Part shown: positions 13,417-22,630 of the stretch, in pieces
Position numbering within the stretch: the first letter of the stretch is position 1
Layout of the letters: every line of letters starts with the position of its first letter
Source: a virus
Direction: 5' to 3' (one strand)
IMG/VR virus record: IMGVR_UViG_3300032397_000794
Span: 1 to 29,004 of that record
DNA length: 29,004 nucleotides
Notes under the pieces: generated by a model
What the model was told of the DNA's origin: nothing
What the model saw: only the letters and a program-made list of their open reading frames with translations
Database searches by the model: none
Made by a program: the position numbers and the translations under genes

Positions 13417-13815
13417 CTAGCGTACACCAGCGGGGACGACATTGAGGTACGAGAGTGCGACGACCTGCGACGTCTTCGCGGAGATGGTCGCCCAGACGTC
13501 GAAGATGAGCAGCACCTGCCAGTCCTGCGTGTTTGCCGGGACCATCGTCATCAGGTACTTGCCAGGAGCCCAAGTAGCTGGGGCCGTGGCCGACAGCTTG
13601 AACAGCCAGTCGGACCCGAACGCCCGTCGTGCGTACAAGATGAGCGAGTCACACTCGACGATGTCCAGCACAACCGGGTTACCCAGCGAGTCCACGAGCG
13701 TGACCTCAATGGTCGCGTCCGACCCTTGAGGAACATCGAGCTGGCGCGCGGTGTTCTTGGGGAGCTTTGGATCGATTGGACCGTCGGCCCAGATGGCGAG
13801 GAGGCTTAGGCGCAT
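13417..13815 (-). CDS. Small virion protein with BppU-N-like fold (predicted)
   Basis: A 132-residue protein. The pattern QLDVPQGSDATIEVTLVDSL, then GNPVVLDIVECDSLILYARR and a later beta-strand series (GKYLMTMVPA, WQVLLIFDVWATI) looks like the N-terminal domain of baseplate upper proteins and tail-fibre adaptors (the QGD...V.L.D..G.PV.L pattern). It would join a fibre to the baseplate. The open frame continues upstream, but the ATG at 13815 lies one base after the stop of the preceding gene and the extension is arginine-rich shadow sequence. It is the last gene of the tail block before the membrane proteins. Confidence 0.6.
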   Translation of the reverse strand: MRLSLLAIWADGPIDPKLPKNTARQLDVPQGSDATIEVTLVDSLGNPVVLDIVECDSLILYARRAFGSDWLFKLSATAPATWAPGKYLMTMVPANTQDWQVLLIFDVWATISAKTSQVVALSYLNVVPAGVR

Positions 13816-13816
13816 G

Positions 13817-15037
13817 TCACGGCCGATCGTAGGTCCAGCGGAAGTTCTTGATCCGTAGCCCAGTCGCGTGCCCGGTGCCCTGGACCACGACGGCGAACGT
13901 CCCATCGATGGTCGTTGGGCCGATCGGGATCGTGATGTCCGACCACGACGCCGCGTGGTTGTTGGAATCGAGCGTCGCGAGCACGGCGGCGGCGGTCCCA
14001 TCGTTGAAGAACTGGATGACGTCGGTGGTGAGGTCGGCGACCCCGTCCCCGTACAACGAGAAGGTGAAGCTCTTGAGACGGTCCCCGACCAGGAGCGGGA
14101 TCTCCCGCTGGTACGAGAGCCCGGCGCCCGTGGTCTCGAGGTACCCGACCACCGCCTGGAACGTCGTGTTGACGCCGATCACGCTGAGGGCCATGTACGA
14201 GCAGACCGTCACGTCGCCATGCGACCCGGCCGCTTGGTACTGACCATCGATCATCCACCGCCAAGTCACTCCGCTGGCGTAGCTGACGCGCCCAACGATT
14301 CGGGAAGCGGTGCCGGAGGTGAGTGACGGAATACCTACGTCCGAAACGTAGACATAGTCCCCGACCGTCGCCGGGCCGGTGTCCAGCTCGATCTCCGAGA
14401 TGCCGAGCACGCGAACAATGGCGTAGCCGTTCGCACCGATCGACGTGGGGGACCCAACGACTACCCCGAGTAGCCCCGCGACATTCGCGGCGGCGGTCGC
14501 GAGGGCGGTGGCGCAGGCCGGGATGACTTCTTGGCCTGGGAGTCCGACCTTGATCTGCGAGTCCAGGCGACCGACGGTGACCACCTGCCCGAGCGTCGGC
14601 ACGCTTGCGCCAGGGAGCCGGCAGACGACAAGGTTCGCGTCCGCGAGCGTACTGTCGAGGCGGGTGAGGAGTGAGTTCGCGGCCACCTTCCACCCGAGCG
14701 CGGCATCGTCTTCGGTGGTCTCGGTCGCCGCTGGGATGCGCTCATAGGTCTTGAGCGAGCGGATCGCGGCGATGGCCGTCGCGACCTTCTCGTTGGAGAG
14801 CGCCAGGTTGACGGTCAGGCGTAGGAGGTAGGTACCCTCTTTCTTGGGGGTGAAGGTGGGGTTCTCGATGGCCGACGACGACAGCACATCGGCGGTCCCG
14901 GCGGGCTGGTCGACGATCTCCCACAGGTACGTCAGCTCGCCCCCCGTGTCGGCGTTGGACAACTGGACGAGCGTGTTGAGCGGCAGGTCGTCGTTGGACC
15001 CGGCGACCGCGTTGATCTCGATGAGCGCCTGCGGCAT
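13817..15037 (-). CDS. Fibre or decoration protein with PKD/Ig-like N-terminus
   Basis: A 406-residue beta-rich protein. Residues about 1-85 look like a PKD/Ig-like domain (LTYLWEIVDQPAGT, ENPTFTPKKEGTYLLRLTVN). The middle has alanine-rich and small-residue strands around GYAIVRVLG, WRWMIDGQYQAAG. The C-terminal ~140 residues form a predicted beta-sandwich (VGDRLKSFTFSLYGDG, ITIPIGP, GTFAVVVQG) that could bind carbohydrate. It is likely virion-exposed. ATG at 15037 has GAGGA 7 bases upstream. No catalytic motif was recognised. Confidence 0.65.
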   Translation of the reverse strand: MPQALIEINAVAGSNDDLPLNTLVQLSNADTGGELTYLWEIVDQPAGTADVLSSSAIENPTFTPKKEGTYLLRLTVNLALSNEKVATAIAAIRSLKTYERIPAATETTEDDAALGWKVAANSLLTRLDSTLADANLVVCRLPGASVPTLGQVVTVGRLDSQIKVGLPGQEVIPACATALATAAANVAGLLGVVVGSPTSIGANGYAIVRVLGISEIELDTGPATVGDYVYVSDVGIPSLTSGTASRIVGRVSYASGVTWRWMIDGQYQAAGSHGDVTVCSYMALSVIGVNTTFQAVVGYLETTGAGLSYQREIPLLVGDRLKSFTFSLYGDGVADLTTDVIQFFNDGTAAAVLATLDSNNHAASWSDITIPIGPTTIDGTFAVVVQGTGHATGLRIKNFRWTYDRP

Positions 15038-15047
15038 GGTTCAATCC

Positions 15048-16199
15048 TCAGTAGGTGATGACGCCGCTGATGCTGATGACCAGATCCTCGAGGAGCACGT
15101 TCGTGTTGTTCGTGGTCCCCGCGCTCTGGTAGCGCGAGCGCACATAGGTCAGCAGCGCGGTCGCGTCGACCCCGACCGCGATGGTGGGCGTACACGCCGC
15201 CATCCGCGTCTGCACCGCCGTCGTTACGGCGATGACGGAGGTGACGTCGGAGCTACCGGACTGCGACAGGGCGACGATCTCGTTCGCGGCGGGTACTCCG
15301 TAGGTGACGAGGTTCACCACCTGGGTGCCGGCGGTGATCTGCCCGCCGACCGTGTAGATGTACGCCTCTCCCTTGGCGAGGCAGTAGAGCCCGATGCGGA
15401 TGCCGGGGGGCGCGTTCGACATCAGCGTCGTGACGATGGGGGTGCCGCCGTTCCACTGGAGCCGCCAGGAGGCGGCGACCGGCGTCACACCGCCCGGCAG
15501 GATCAGCGGTCGGGAGTCGACGAGGTTCGAGTCGCTGACACTGACCGTGGTCGAGTCGACGTGGACCTCGGCGATCTTGACGTACCCTGTGGTCACGGTA
15601 GGGGCGACCGGGCTTGCGGCAACGATTCCCTGTTTGTAGCTGAGGGCGGCGGTGCTGTCGGCCGGGGACACGACGTAGCCGACCGAGCTGTCGATCGAGA
15701 ACGCCAGCGTCTTGTTGAGCGAGCTCGGGGCGAACGCTCCCGTGGTCGTGTTCAGGAGTTGCCGCGACTGCGGGTTCCCAAGCAGCCGGTCATACCGGAC
15801 TTCGATGATGTCGATGCGAGCGTTCGCTCCGGGGGGCGCGGGCACCGTCAGCGTCGCCGCGTTGTTGAGGACGATCGGCTTGTACGACGACAGGTCATCG
15901 AGCCCTAGCACGCCACCGATCGCCGCCGGGGTGTCGCTCGGGACGTACTGGAATCCGATGCCAGCGGTGACCGACAGGTCGAATGACGCCGGGGACGACG
16001 GGCGGACCCACATGCTGGTCCCCGTGAACCCGGACCTGTTGAGGGCTGACACCAGCGTCGGGGCGATCCGCCGCTGCGCCTGGTACCGCAGCACCTCACG
16101 GATGCTCATGTCCTCCTGCGAGTAGCCCTGGTTGATGTCATCAGCGAGGGGCTTCTCAAGCGGGTAGAGCGGGGTGCGGTCGAACGGATTGTCAGCCAT
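15048..16199 (-). CDS. Tail-fibre or baseplate-attached structural protein
   Basis: A 383-residue protein. The N-terminus (FDRTPLYPLEKPLADDINQG, then a helix MSIREVLRYQAQRR) looks like a baseplate-docking part. The middle (DIIEVRYDRLLGNPQSRQLL, VKIAEVHVDSTTVSV) matches a recurrent pattern in phage fibre-base proteins in which D-x-I-x-x-V-x-Y-D precedes a description of fibre units. The C-terminus is strand-rich with no enzyme motif. ATG at 16199 is preceded by AGAGGA 5 bases upstream. It follows the gpI-like gene, the usual place for tail fibres. Confidence 0.65.
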   Translation of the reverse strand: MADNPFDRTPLYPLEKPLADDINQGYSQEDMSIREVLRYQAQRRIAPTLVSALNRSGFTGTSMWVRPSSPASFDLSVTAGIGFQYVPSDTPAAIGGVLGLDDLSSYKPIVLNNAATLTVPAPPGANARIDIIEVRYDRLLGNPQSRQLLNTTTGAFAPSSLNKTLAFSIDSSVGYVVSPADSTAALSYKQGIVAASPVAPTVTTGYVKIAEVHVDSTTVSVSDSNLVDSRPLILPGGVTPVAASWRLQWNGGTPIVTTLMSNAPPGIRIGLYCLAKGEAYIYTVGGQITAGTQVVNLVTYGVPAANEIVALSQSGSSDVTSVIAVTTAVQTRMAACTPTIAVGVDATALLTYVRSRYQSAGTTNNTNVLLEDLVISISGVITY

Positions 16200-16211
16200 G
16201 GTGTTCCTCTT

Positions 16212-17456
16212 TCAGCCTGCGTAGGCCGGGTCAAGCTCGATGGCGACGCTAACACCGCCGCCTTTGATGTGAGTGAGCAAAGACACGAGGTTCCGATAGA
16301 ACAACTCGATGCTCGCATCGGTTCCGTTGTAGACGCCGGAGAAGATCAGGTCGGTGTCCAAGGCCGGGGAATTGTAGGCCGATGTGGCTCGCACGCCTAG
16401 CGCGCTTACGAAATCTTCTGTCACCGCCCCAGGGTCGTTGTACGCCATCGCGCGCTCAGACCAGACCTGGAGTAGCGGTACGACGACGACGAACGCGGCC
16501 CGGTGATCGTTCTGGCCCATCCAACGCCCGTAGAACCCGTCGGTCCTGGTGTCGTTGTAGGCCAGCGTGCCCTCGAGTAGCGTCCCCTGGATCGGGTTAC
16601 TCAGGTCTCCCAGCGGGGCATTCCAGCAGGAGTCGTAGCGGTTCTCCCAGGTCTCGATGAGGTCGTAAGAGAGCCCGATGGGCAAGAAGATGCTGTCGAG
16701 CTGGCGCTTGATCGCGGCCGGGGAAACAGTATCCGGCAGCTTGCGGATGCGCTCCCGGTACACGTCGTCGGACTCGCCAGCGTTTCTGTCGATGCGTCGG
16801 TCGGCCCCGATAGAGTCCAGCGCCGCCGTCTGGCCGAGCGTCACCGGACCGGTCTGGCGAACCTGGATCGTCGGCTCTGCGTAGACGGGGTCGAGGTAGG
16901 GGAACGTCACCTCGTCGATCTCCCCCTCGAGCAAGGTACCGTCGGCGGTGATCAGCGGCCCCGGAACGTTGTACTCGCCCGCAGGGGTTGCGCCCTCCAC
17001 CACGCCGTTGACGATGAGGTCCGTCGAGCCGAACGAAACGTCGGCAGTAAGTACGAACTCACGGTTGGACTTCGACGCTCGGACCACGGTCCCGCGCTTG
17101 ACCACGAAGGCCCCAGCGCCGTCGGTCGCCCGGTAGAACTGGACGGTCCCGCGCCCCTGCACACCGCCGCTGGCATACAGGTTGAACATCGAGCATTCGG
17201 TGCGGCCGAGCGCGAGCGACGCCCGCTCGAAGATAGCGGCGAACGCTTGCAGGAGCTCGTAGCCGGGCCCCGGCGACTGGAGCGGCAGCAGGTACCACTC
17301 GGGCAGCAGGTTCGAGACCAGCTCGAGGAAGTTCTCGGCGGTGTAGTAGTACGGCAGGCCGAGGCTGACGCCAGGGGCCGGGGACAGGTACGACGACGCG
17401 GGCGCGACCGAGGGGACCCCGACCGGCGGGGTTATGAGCGGCCAGGAGTACGTCAC
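16212..17456 (-). CDS. Baseplate wedge / tail protein I-like
   Basis: A 414-residue structural protein. The N-terminal part (YYYTAENFLELVSNLLPEWY, LLQAFAAIFERASLALGR) is the helical pattern common in gpI/gp6-type wedge proteins. A beta part follows (RGTVQFYRATDG, FVVKRGTVVRAS) that resembles a baseplate-J-like domain. Next is DDVYRERIRKLPDTVSPAAI, a helix-rich segment shared with J-like proteins. The far C-terminus (FYRNLVSLLTHIKGGGVSVA) is a J-like end. The start is the GTG at 17456, in a GTGA overlap with the gene before it and with GAGG upstream; an ATG at 17477 would overlap by 25 bases. Confidence 0.7.
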   Translation of the reverse strand: MTYSWPLITPPVGVPSVAPASSYLSPAPGVSLGLPYYYTAENFLELVSNLLPEWYLLPLQSPGPGYELLQAFAAIFERASLALGRTECSMFNLYASGGVQGRGTVQFYRATDGAGAFVVKRGTVVRASKSNREFVLTADVSFGSTDLIVNGVVEGATPAGEYNVPGPLITADGTLLEGEIDEVTFPYLDPVYAEPTIQVRQTGPVTLGQTAALDSIGADRRIDRNAGESDDVYRERIRKLPDTVSPAAIKRQLDSIFLPIGLSYDLIETWENRYDSCWNAPLGDLSNPIQGTLLEGTLAYNDTRTDGFYGRWMGQNDHRAAFVVVVPLLQVWSERAMAYNDPGAVTEDFVSALGVRATSAYNSPALDTDLIFSGVYNGTDASIELFYRNLVSLLTHIKGGGVSVAIELDPAYAG

Positions 17457-17794
17457 GACGCCTCGCCACCGACCCAAACTCGGATCGACGGGGTCGTCTC
17501 CCAGCCGTACTGCTTGCGGACGGTGAACCGGTACCCACCCGCGACGAACGCCCTGGTGCCCTCATATCCATTCACGAAGTCAGCCCCGTCGTGGATGAGC
17601 TCTGGCGGTTGCAGCGGGTCGAGGGTTGCCACGGGCAGCACGACCAGACCGCCGCTGTAGCCGGTGATGTCGAATCGCAGGAACTCGGCCGGGCCGATCG
17701 GGTCGCCAGGCGTCGGGTACAGGTTCGTGATGACGGGGGTTCCGATCCCACCGCCGCCAGACCCGGCGCCGAACCAGCCACCGGACCAGCTCAT
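17453..17794 (-). CDS. Small glycine-rich baseplate-region protein
   Basis: A 113-residue protein with a glycine-rich N-terminus (SWSGGWFGAGSGGGGIGTP) followed by a single predicted beta-sandwich (VITNLYPTPGDPIGP, FLRFDITGYSGGLVVLPVA, YRFTVRKQYGWE). The Ig-like pattern suggests a virion surface or spacer protein. It overlaps its neighbours on both sides (ATGA upstream, GTGA downstream) and so belongs to the tail operon. No family was recognised. Confidence 0.65.
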   Translation of the reverse strand: MSWSGGWFGAGSGGGGIGTPVITNLYPTPGDPIGPAEFLRFDITGYSGGLVVLPVATLDPLQPPELIHDGADFVNGYEGTRAFVAGGYRFTVRKQYGWETTPSIRVWVGGEAS

Positions 17795-18309
17795 GTCCCG
17801 ACCCGCACAGCGACGGCGCGGACGCCGGTCGTCAGGGTGCCGGACACCCGCGTGGTGCCGTCGGGGTCCTTATACGAGTAGTTGCCGTCGCCGCTCGGGT
17901 TCAACCCGTCGCCGGATGCCTGCGCGACCGCGATCTTCAACGCGCCCCCGACGGTCACGCTTCCGAGCCCGCCGGTCAGGAGCACCGTCGCCAAGAACGC
18001 GGCCGATGGATCGAGGGCGACGATGACGTAATCGGAGAAGGTCCGCACGCTGGTCTTGATGACCTGCACTCGGAGTTCGCCGATCGTATCGGTCTCGGCT
18101 TGGGACAGGGTGAGAAGGTACGTTCCCGCGGCACCACCGCCGCCCGTGTCCTCGGCGGGCAAGGCCGACACGTTGGTCCAGGAGCCGCCGTGCTTCTTTA
18201 GCTTGACCTCCCCGGCGGAGAACGCGAGCCCGCTGACTCCGTTGCCGAAGGAGTCGACAAGGAACAGGGGGATCGTGCGTAGGGCCGCGTTGGACTCGTT
18301 CTGGTTCAC
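17791..18309 (-). CDS. Small virion protein, beta-rich, function unknown
   Basis: A 172-residue protein. The first half reads TIPLFLVDSFGNGVSGLAF, KLKKHGGSWTNV, GTYLLTLSQAETDTIGELRV, a strand-rich pattern typical of tail-fibre adaptor domains in which a material property is followed by G-T-Y. The C-terminal half includes GSVTVGGALKIAVAQASG and ends KDPDGTTRVSGTL. The GTG at 18309 follows AAGGAG with 5 bases spacing. It lies between the two large spike genes and the baseplate genes, so it may be an adaptor or connector. Confidence 0.6.
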   Translation of the reverse strand: MNQNESNAALRTIPLFLVDSFGNGVSGLAFSAGEVKLKKHGGSWTNVSALPAEDTGGGGAAGTYLLTLSQAETDTIGELRVQVIKTSVRTFSDYVIVALDPSAAFLATVLLTGGLGSVTVGGALKIAVAQASGDGLNPSGDGNYSYKDPDGTTRVSGTLTTGVRAVAVRVGT

Positions 18310-18324
18310 GGTGACTCCTTCAGT

Positions 18325-20463
18325 CTACGCTAGCTCGAGAGTGGCGAACACGTTGGTCTGGCCGGAGGTTACACCCGCCGCCTTGACGATGGACAGGCTG
18401 ATGAGGTCGCCAGCAGCCACGACCACCGTGTGCGTGGTGTCGCTGGTCAGGTTGGGCGACGCCGCGTCGTTGGCGACCGTCACGGTGATGGCCGTGTCGG
18501 CGCCGTTCTTGCGGACGGTGTAGACCACGTTCTGCGTCCCGACCCCGGCCCCGGTGCCGCGCACGCGCAAATTGCGGAGCGTGCCGACGCGCGTGACCGC
18601 TAGCTGCACCTCGGTCGCGGTCGCAGTCGCGATGTACCCAGGCGCGGGGTAGACCGCCGTCGCGACGGCGGTGGTGTCGCCGGTACCGAACACAAGCTGG
18701 CTGCCGCCGATGGCGACCCAGCCCGTATTTCCGGTGCCGCTCTCCTTGTAGTAGAACGTACTCGACGGACCACCGTCACGGCGCTGGTAGGTCGAGCCAA
18801 CCGTCGCGGTCACGTTGCCTTCCGGCGTGCCGCTACCCGACCAGACGTTGGGGCCGGTCGTGCAGGCGTTGCCGCCGGTCCGCAGGTACAGCGTCGCGCC
18901 ACTGATCGTGTAGTCGGCGGTGACGGCGTTGATCGTGTTACCCGCGAGCTGGTACTCGTTGGTGAACGTGCCGCCAGTCTGCGAGGTGTAGAAGACTCCC
19001 GTGTCCACGTTGTCGAGCATGTTGCCGTTGATCTGGCAGAGGCTCACCGCGTCGGTCGTGGCGAGCACCAGGATGGCAGCCAGGAACGTTCCGGCCTCGG
19101 CGCTGATGTTGTTGCCCGTGATCTGGAGGTTGCTGACAGCCGCCGAGGACGTGGACGCGAAGGTCGCGGCGACCGTGCTCGTCGCGCCCGCGTTGGTGTA
19201 GTGGATCATGTTCCCGGAAAACTGGATATTGCTTGCCGAGCGGACGAAGACGCACTCCTGGCCGGTGATCTCCTGCATGAACACGTTGCGCTGGATCTGG
19301 ACCCCGAGCGTGAGGTTGGCGGCGCTATTCGACACCGAGAGGCAGTAGCCGTTGCCCGTCGTCGATACACGGCTGATGACGTTGGTCGAGATCTGAATGT
19401 CGGAGTTTGCCCCGTCGAGTTGGACGACCGGGGCCGTCACGGCGGCGGTCGCCTGGTAGACCGCGTTGCCGAGCATCTGCGAACGCTTCAGGCCCTTGAG
19501 GTAGACGCTGCCGAGGATGACGTTGTCGGCGATCTGGATGCGGTTGGCGCGCGTCGTGGTGTCGCCGCTGATCGAGAGCGCGATACCGCCCGAGGCGGTG
19601 CTGGTCAGTTCGTTACCGCAGATCTTGATGTCGTCGATGGCACCCGCCGCCGACGCGATGTAGATCTCGGTCGTACCGGAGGTCGCGATCTCGTTGTCGA
19701 CGATCCAGCCCGTCGTCGCGTAGTCCCCGACGTAGACGCCATAGGTACCCATGTCGCGGATCTCACACTCGGCGATCCACCAGCTATCCATGTGGTGGCT
19801 GGTGTTGCCCTCGATCTTGATCCCGTAGCCGCCCGCCACGCCGTTGGAGAACCGGCAGCGCGTGGCTTTGACGAACTGCGCCGCCGTCGAGCCGTCGCCC
19901 CAGTGCAACATGTTGCAGGAGCCCGCGAGCGGGCTGACGACGCCGGCCTGGCTGAAGGTCAGGTCCTCCCACTCGATGCCGGTCGAGGCGCCCCGCACCA
20001 GGAACAGATCCCAGGCGGTCGAGCCGGCGTTGCCGCTCATCGTGATGGTCGCGCCGCCGAACCCCGACCCGAGGAACCGGATGCTGTTCATGCCGGTGAT
20101 GTCGAACGAGTACGCCTGCGCCGCGACGCGCGAGCACAGGTAGGTGCCCTGCGGGAAGTACACGCAGCCGCCGATCACGGCGGCGGCTGTGATGGCAGAC
20201 TGGATGGCGGCGCGGTCGTCCGTCACCCCATCGCCGGTCGCCCCGTAGTCGAGGACGTTGGTGTAGATGCTGTGCGCCGACTGCGTCCAGGCGGTGTTGC
20301 CGGCGGCGGTCTTGGTGTAGTCGCCGGCCGTGCCAGGCCCTCGGAAGTACTTGCTGCCGATGGCCGCGACGACGCCGCCACCAGCGGTCGGGTCGGCGGT
20401 GCCGTTGAGGAGGCTTACGCCCTTGAGGACGACGGTGTCGGCGTTGACTTGTTTGCTGCTCAT
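18325..20463 (-). CDS. Tail spike with pectate-lyase-like beta-helix (copy 1)
   Basis: A 712-residue spike. Residues about 1-60 are an attachment domain (LLNGTADPTAGGGVV). At about 70-110 comes the pectate-lyase-superfamily start VLDYGATGDGVTDDRAAIQS, with FPQGTYLCS soon after. Repeated N-x-I/V/L rungs of a right-handed beta-helix run to about residue 540. A conserved segment FYYKESGTGNTGWVAIG at about 578 precedes a C-terminal beta-sandwich (GTLRNLRVRGTGAG). It probably binds or degrades host surface polysaccharide. ATG at 20463 has GAGG upstream. It is a clear paralogue of the next spike. Confidence 0.85.
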   Translation of the reverse strand: MSSKQVNADTVVLKGVSLLNGTADPTAGGGVVAAIGSKYFRGPGTAGDYTKTAAGNTAWTQSAHSIYTNVLDYGATGDGVTDDRAAIQSAITAAAVIGGCVYFPQGTYLCSRVAAQAYSFDITGMNSIRFLGSGFGGATITMSGNAGSTAWDLFLVRGASTGIEWEDLTFSQAGVVSPLAGSCNMLHWGDGSTAAQFVKATRCRFSNGVAGGYGIKIEGNTSHHMDSWWIAECEIRDMGTYGVYVGDYATTGWIVDNEIATSGTTEIYIASAAGAIDDIKICGNELTSTASGGIALSISGDTTTRANRIQIADNVILGSVYLKGLKRSQMLGNAVYQATAAVTAPVVQLDGANSDIQISTNVISRVSTTGNGYCLSVSNSAANLTLGVQIQRNVFMQEITGQECVFVRSASNIQFSGNMIHYTNAGATSTVAATFASTSSAAVSNLQITGNNISAEAGTFLAAILVLATTDAVSLCQINGNMLDNVDTGVFYTSQTGGTFTNEYQLAGNTINAVTADYTISGATLYLRTGGNACTTGPNVWSGSGTPEGNVTATVGSTYQRRDGGPSSTFYYKESGTGNTGWVAIGGSQLVFGTGDTTAVATAVYPAPGYIATATATEVQLAVTRVGTLRNLRVRGTGAGVGTQNVVYTVRKNGADTAITVTVANDAASPNLTSDTTHTVVVAAGDLISLSIVKAAGVTSGQTNVFATLELA

Positions 20464-20470
20464 GTGGTCC

Positions 20471-22630
20471 TCAGCTTGCGGCGATCTCGAACGTGACGAT
20501 GACCAGCGACGGGGCGGTGACGGGGGCCTGACTCTTGGTCGTCTTGACGCCGATGATGTCTCCGACGGCGACCGTCGAAGTTCCCGTGCCCGTTCCCGTC
20601 GTCGCGGTGAAGTTCAGGGTACACGTCGGGTTCACGGCGGTGCCGTTCTTGCGAACGATGATCGTCGAAGTACCGGCCCCGGTCCCAGCCTTCTGGTGGA
20701 CGCGCATGTTTCGCAACGTGCCTGCGAATGGGCAGGCAATCGAAAGCTCGGTGCCGCTCTCGGTCGCCAGCGCCATACCAGGCGCGAGGAACTGCGTGCC
20801 GGTGGTCAGGTTCATCGCCAGGACACCGAACTGGAGAGTGGTCGGGCCGACGTTGATCCAGCCGGTGTTGCCCGCACCGCTCTCTTTGACGTAGAGCGTG
20901 AGGCCGTTGCCACCACCGGAGAAGCGCCGGGCCATCGAGCCGATGGCGGCAGTGATCGCTGCCTCCGGCGTCGCGTTCGCTGACCAGTTGGCGCAGCCGA
21001 GCCCAAGCGCGACGTTGCCGTCCGACGCGGTGATTCCGCCGACACCCGTGCTGGTGCAGATACCAACGTTGCGCGAGGCCATCGAAGGCCCGCGCTGGAC
21101 CGCGCCCGACGCCGAGGTGATGTCCGCGATGTCGGTCGCGGTGTTGACCATGTTGTCGACGACGATCCCCGCGTACTGGTCCTTCGGCGACGCACTCAAG
21201 ATCACGCCATCACCGAGCCGGACGCCGCCCGTCGAGAGGATCATGTTCTCGGCGACGAGGTTGGCTTTGCCGTCGTTGGTGAGCGCGCGGATGTTCACGC
21301 CGTTGCCAATACCCGCCACGGTCTGGTTCGCCGACAGCAGGTTGTTGGAGCAGGTGACGAACTGCGTACCCTCGAAGCGGACCATGACAGTTCCAGCCGC
21401 AGCGTGCGCGTCGGTGAAGATGTTGCCAGCGAAGATGATCCCGTAGTCGAGTACGACCGTGGATTGAAGCTGGAACGAGATCGACGACCCATCGACTAGC
21501 TGGTCGGCTTCGACATAGATCTGGTTGTCGGTGACGATCACGTCGTTGATGCGCTCGCGGAAGTCGAGCGCGCGGTTACCCTGCGCCGGATAGCCGGTGT
21601 TGACGACGATGTTCCCAGCGAACACAAGCTGCTGCACGTCGAGGTTGGGGCCACAGACCCCGTGCAAGATCGTGTTCAGCTTGAAGATGACCCAGCGGTT
21701 CCGGCCCACGCTGGTGCCGGTGAGCGTGACGCAGCCTTGCACCGACGCTGCGCTGTGCAGGAAGTGGTTACGCCGGATGATGTGCGACCCGAGCTGCTGC
21801 GTCGAGGTCGCCTCGAAGTCGATCTCTTGGTCGTGACTGCCCGTCATGTAGCAGTCGGCGATGTTCACCTCGAACGTGCCGCGCTGATAGGCCACACCCG
21901 AACGAGCGCCTGCACCGCCTACGTCGAGCGTGAAGACGCACCGCTTGATCAGCACGTCGCGGACGTAGTGCGTGCCGCCGAGCACGCGCACGCCATCCCC
22001 GACGCAGTAGTAGAAGCGGCAGTCGATCACGCGCCCGCGCCCCGTCTCGGTGGTGGTCGCGGAGTTCAGCCACTCCAGCAGGTGGTCCTGGTCGGACGGG
22101 TCGGGGCTGGTCACCATGTCGCCGATGAAGCCGACGTTCTTGAAGGTGACGTATTGGTTCCCTGCGCTCATCGAGAACAGGTGCCACTCACCGAACGCCG
22201 CCGAGCCCTTCTTGCGGATGATAGAGGCTCCGGCGTTGTCGCCCTGGAACAGCAGCTTGCTCGACGACGCCTGGAGGTTGAACGAGCCGATGCCGTTCTT
22301 CGAGCAGGCGTAGGTGCCGGCCGGGATGTAGATGACGCCACCGCCGACGGCCAGCGCCGCCGTGATCGCGGCCTGGATCGCCACGCGGTCGTCCGTCGTG
22401 CCATCGCCGATCGCGCCGTAGTCCTTGATGTTGAACCACTGCCCTTGGTCGAGAAGCTGTCGCCAGGCGTTGTCTGTCGAGCCTTGCTTCATCCACTGCA
22501 AGCGGCCAGGACCGAACGCGCGCGAGCCTACCGGAGCGGAAACACCCGCGCCCGCACGCGGGTCAACCAGCGTGCCCATCAGGTCGACAGCCTTGAGCCG
22601 GACGTGGTCGGCTGAGAGCGTCTTGCTCAT
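20471..22630 (-). CDS. Tail spike with pectate-lyase-like beta-helix (copy 2)
   Basis: A 719-residue spike with the same layout as the neighbouring spike: attachment segment VDLMGTLVDPRAGAGVSAPV, pectate-lyase start NIKDYGAIGDGTTDDRVAIQ and IPAGTYACS, beta-helix rungs in the middle, LYVKESGAGNTGWINVG near residue 590, and a C-terminal sandwich (GTLRNMRVHQKAG). Ends are similar in the two copies while the helix body differs, the usual sign of host-range diversification. It starts in an ATGA overlap with the short appendage gene. No catalytic residues can be assigned by eye. Confidence 0.85.
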   Translation of the reverse strand: MSKTLSADHVRLKAVDLMGTLVDPRAGAGVSAPVGSRAFGPGRLQWMKQGSTDNAWRQLLDQGQWFNIKDYGAIGDGTTDDRVAIQAAITAALAVGGGVIYIPAGTYACSKNGIGSFNLQASSSKLLFQGDNAGASIIRKKGSAAFGEWHLFSMSAGNQYVTFKNVGFIGDMVTSPDPSDQDHLLEWLNSATTTETGRGRVIDCRFYYCVGDGVRVLGGTHYVRDVLIKRCVFTLDVGGAGARSGVAYQRGTFEVNIADCYMTGSHDQEIDFEATSTQQLGSHIIRRNHFLHSAASVQGCVTLTGTSVGRNRWVIFKLNTILHGVCGPNLDVQQLVFAGNIVVNTGYPAQGNRALDFRERINDVIVTDNQIYVEADQLVDGSSISFQLQSTVVLDYGIIFAGNIFTDAHAAAGTVMVRFEGTQFVTCSNNLLSANQTVAGIGNGVNIRALTNDGKANLVAENMILSTGGVRLGDGVILSASPKDQYAGIVVDNMVNTATDIADITSASGAVQRGPSMASRNVGICTSTGVGGITASDGNVALGLGCANWSANATPEAAITAAIGSMARRFSGGGNGLTLYVKESGAGNTGWINVGPTTLQFGVLAMNLTTGTQFLAPGMALATESGTELSIACPFAGTLRNMRVHQKAGTGAGTSTIIVRKNGTAVNPTCTLNFTATTGTGTGTSTVAVGDIIGVKTTKSQAPVTAPSLVIVTFEIAAS

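Noticed and set aside
13816-14001. Upstream extension of the gene at 13417-13815
   Set aside because: The extension is arginine/serine-rich shadow sequence inside the preceding gene; the ATG at 13815, one base after the previous stop, is the better start.
19201-20496. A 431-codon open frame on the plus strand across the first spike gene
   Set aside because: It lies entirely antisense to a well-supported spike with pectate-lyase motifs, is rich in R, D and V as GC-rich shadow frames are, and has no recognisable domain.
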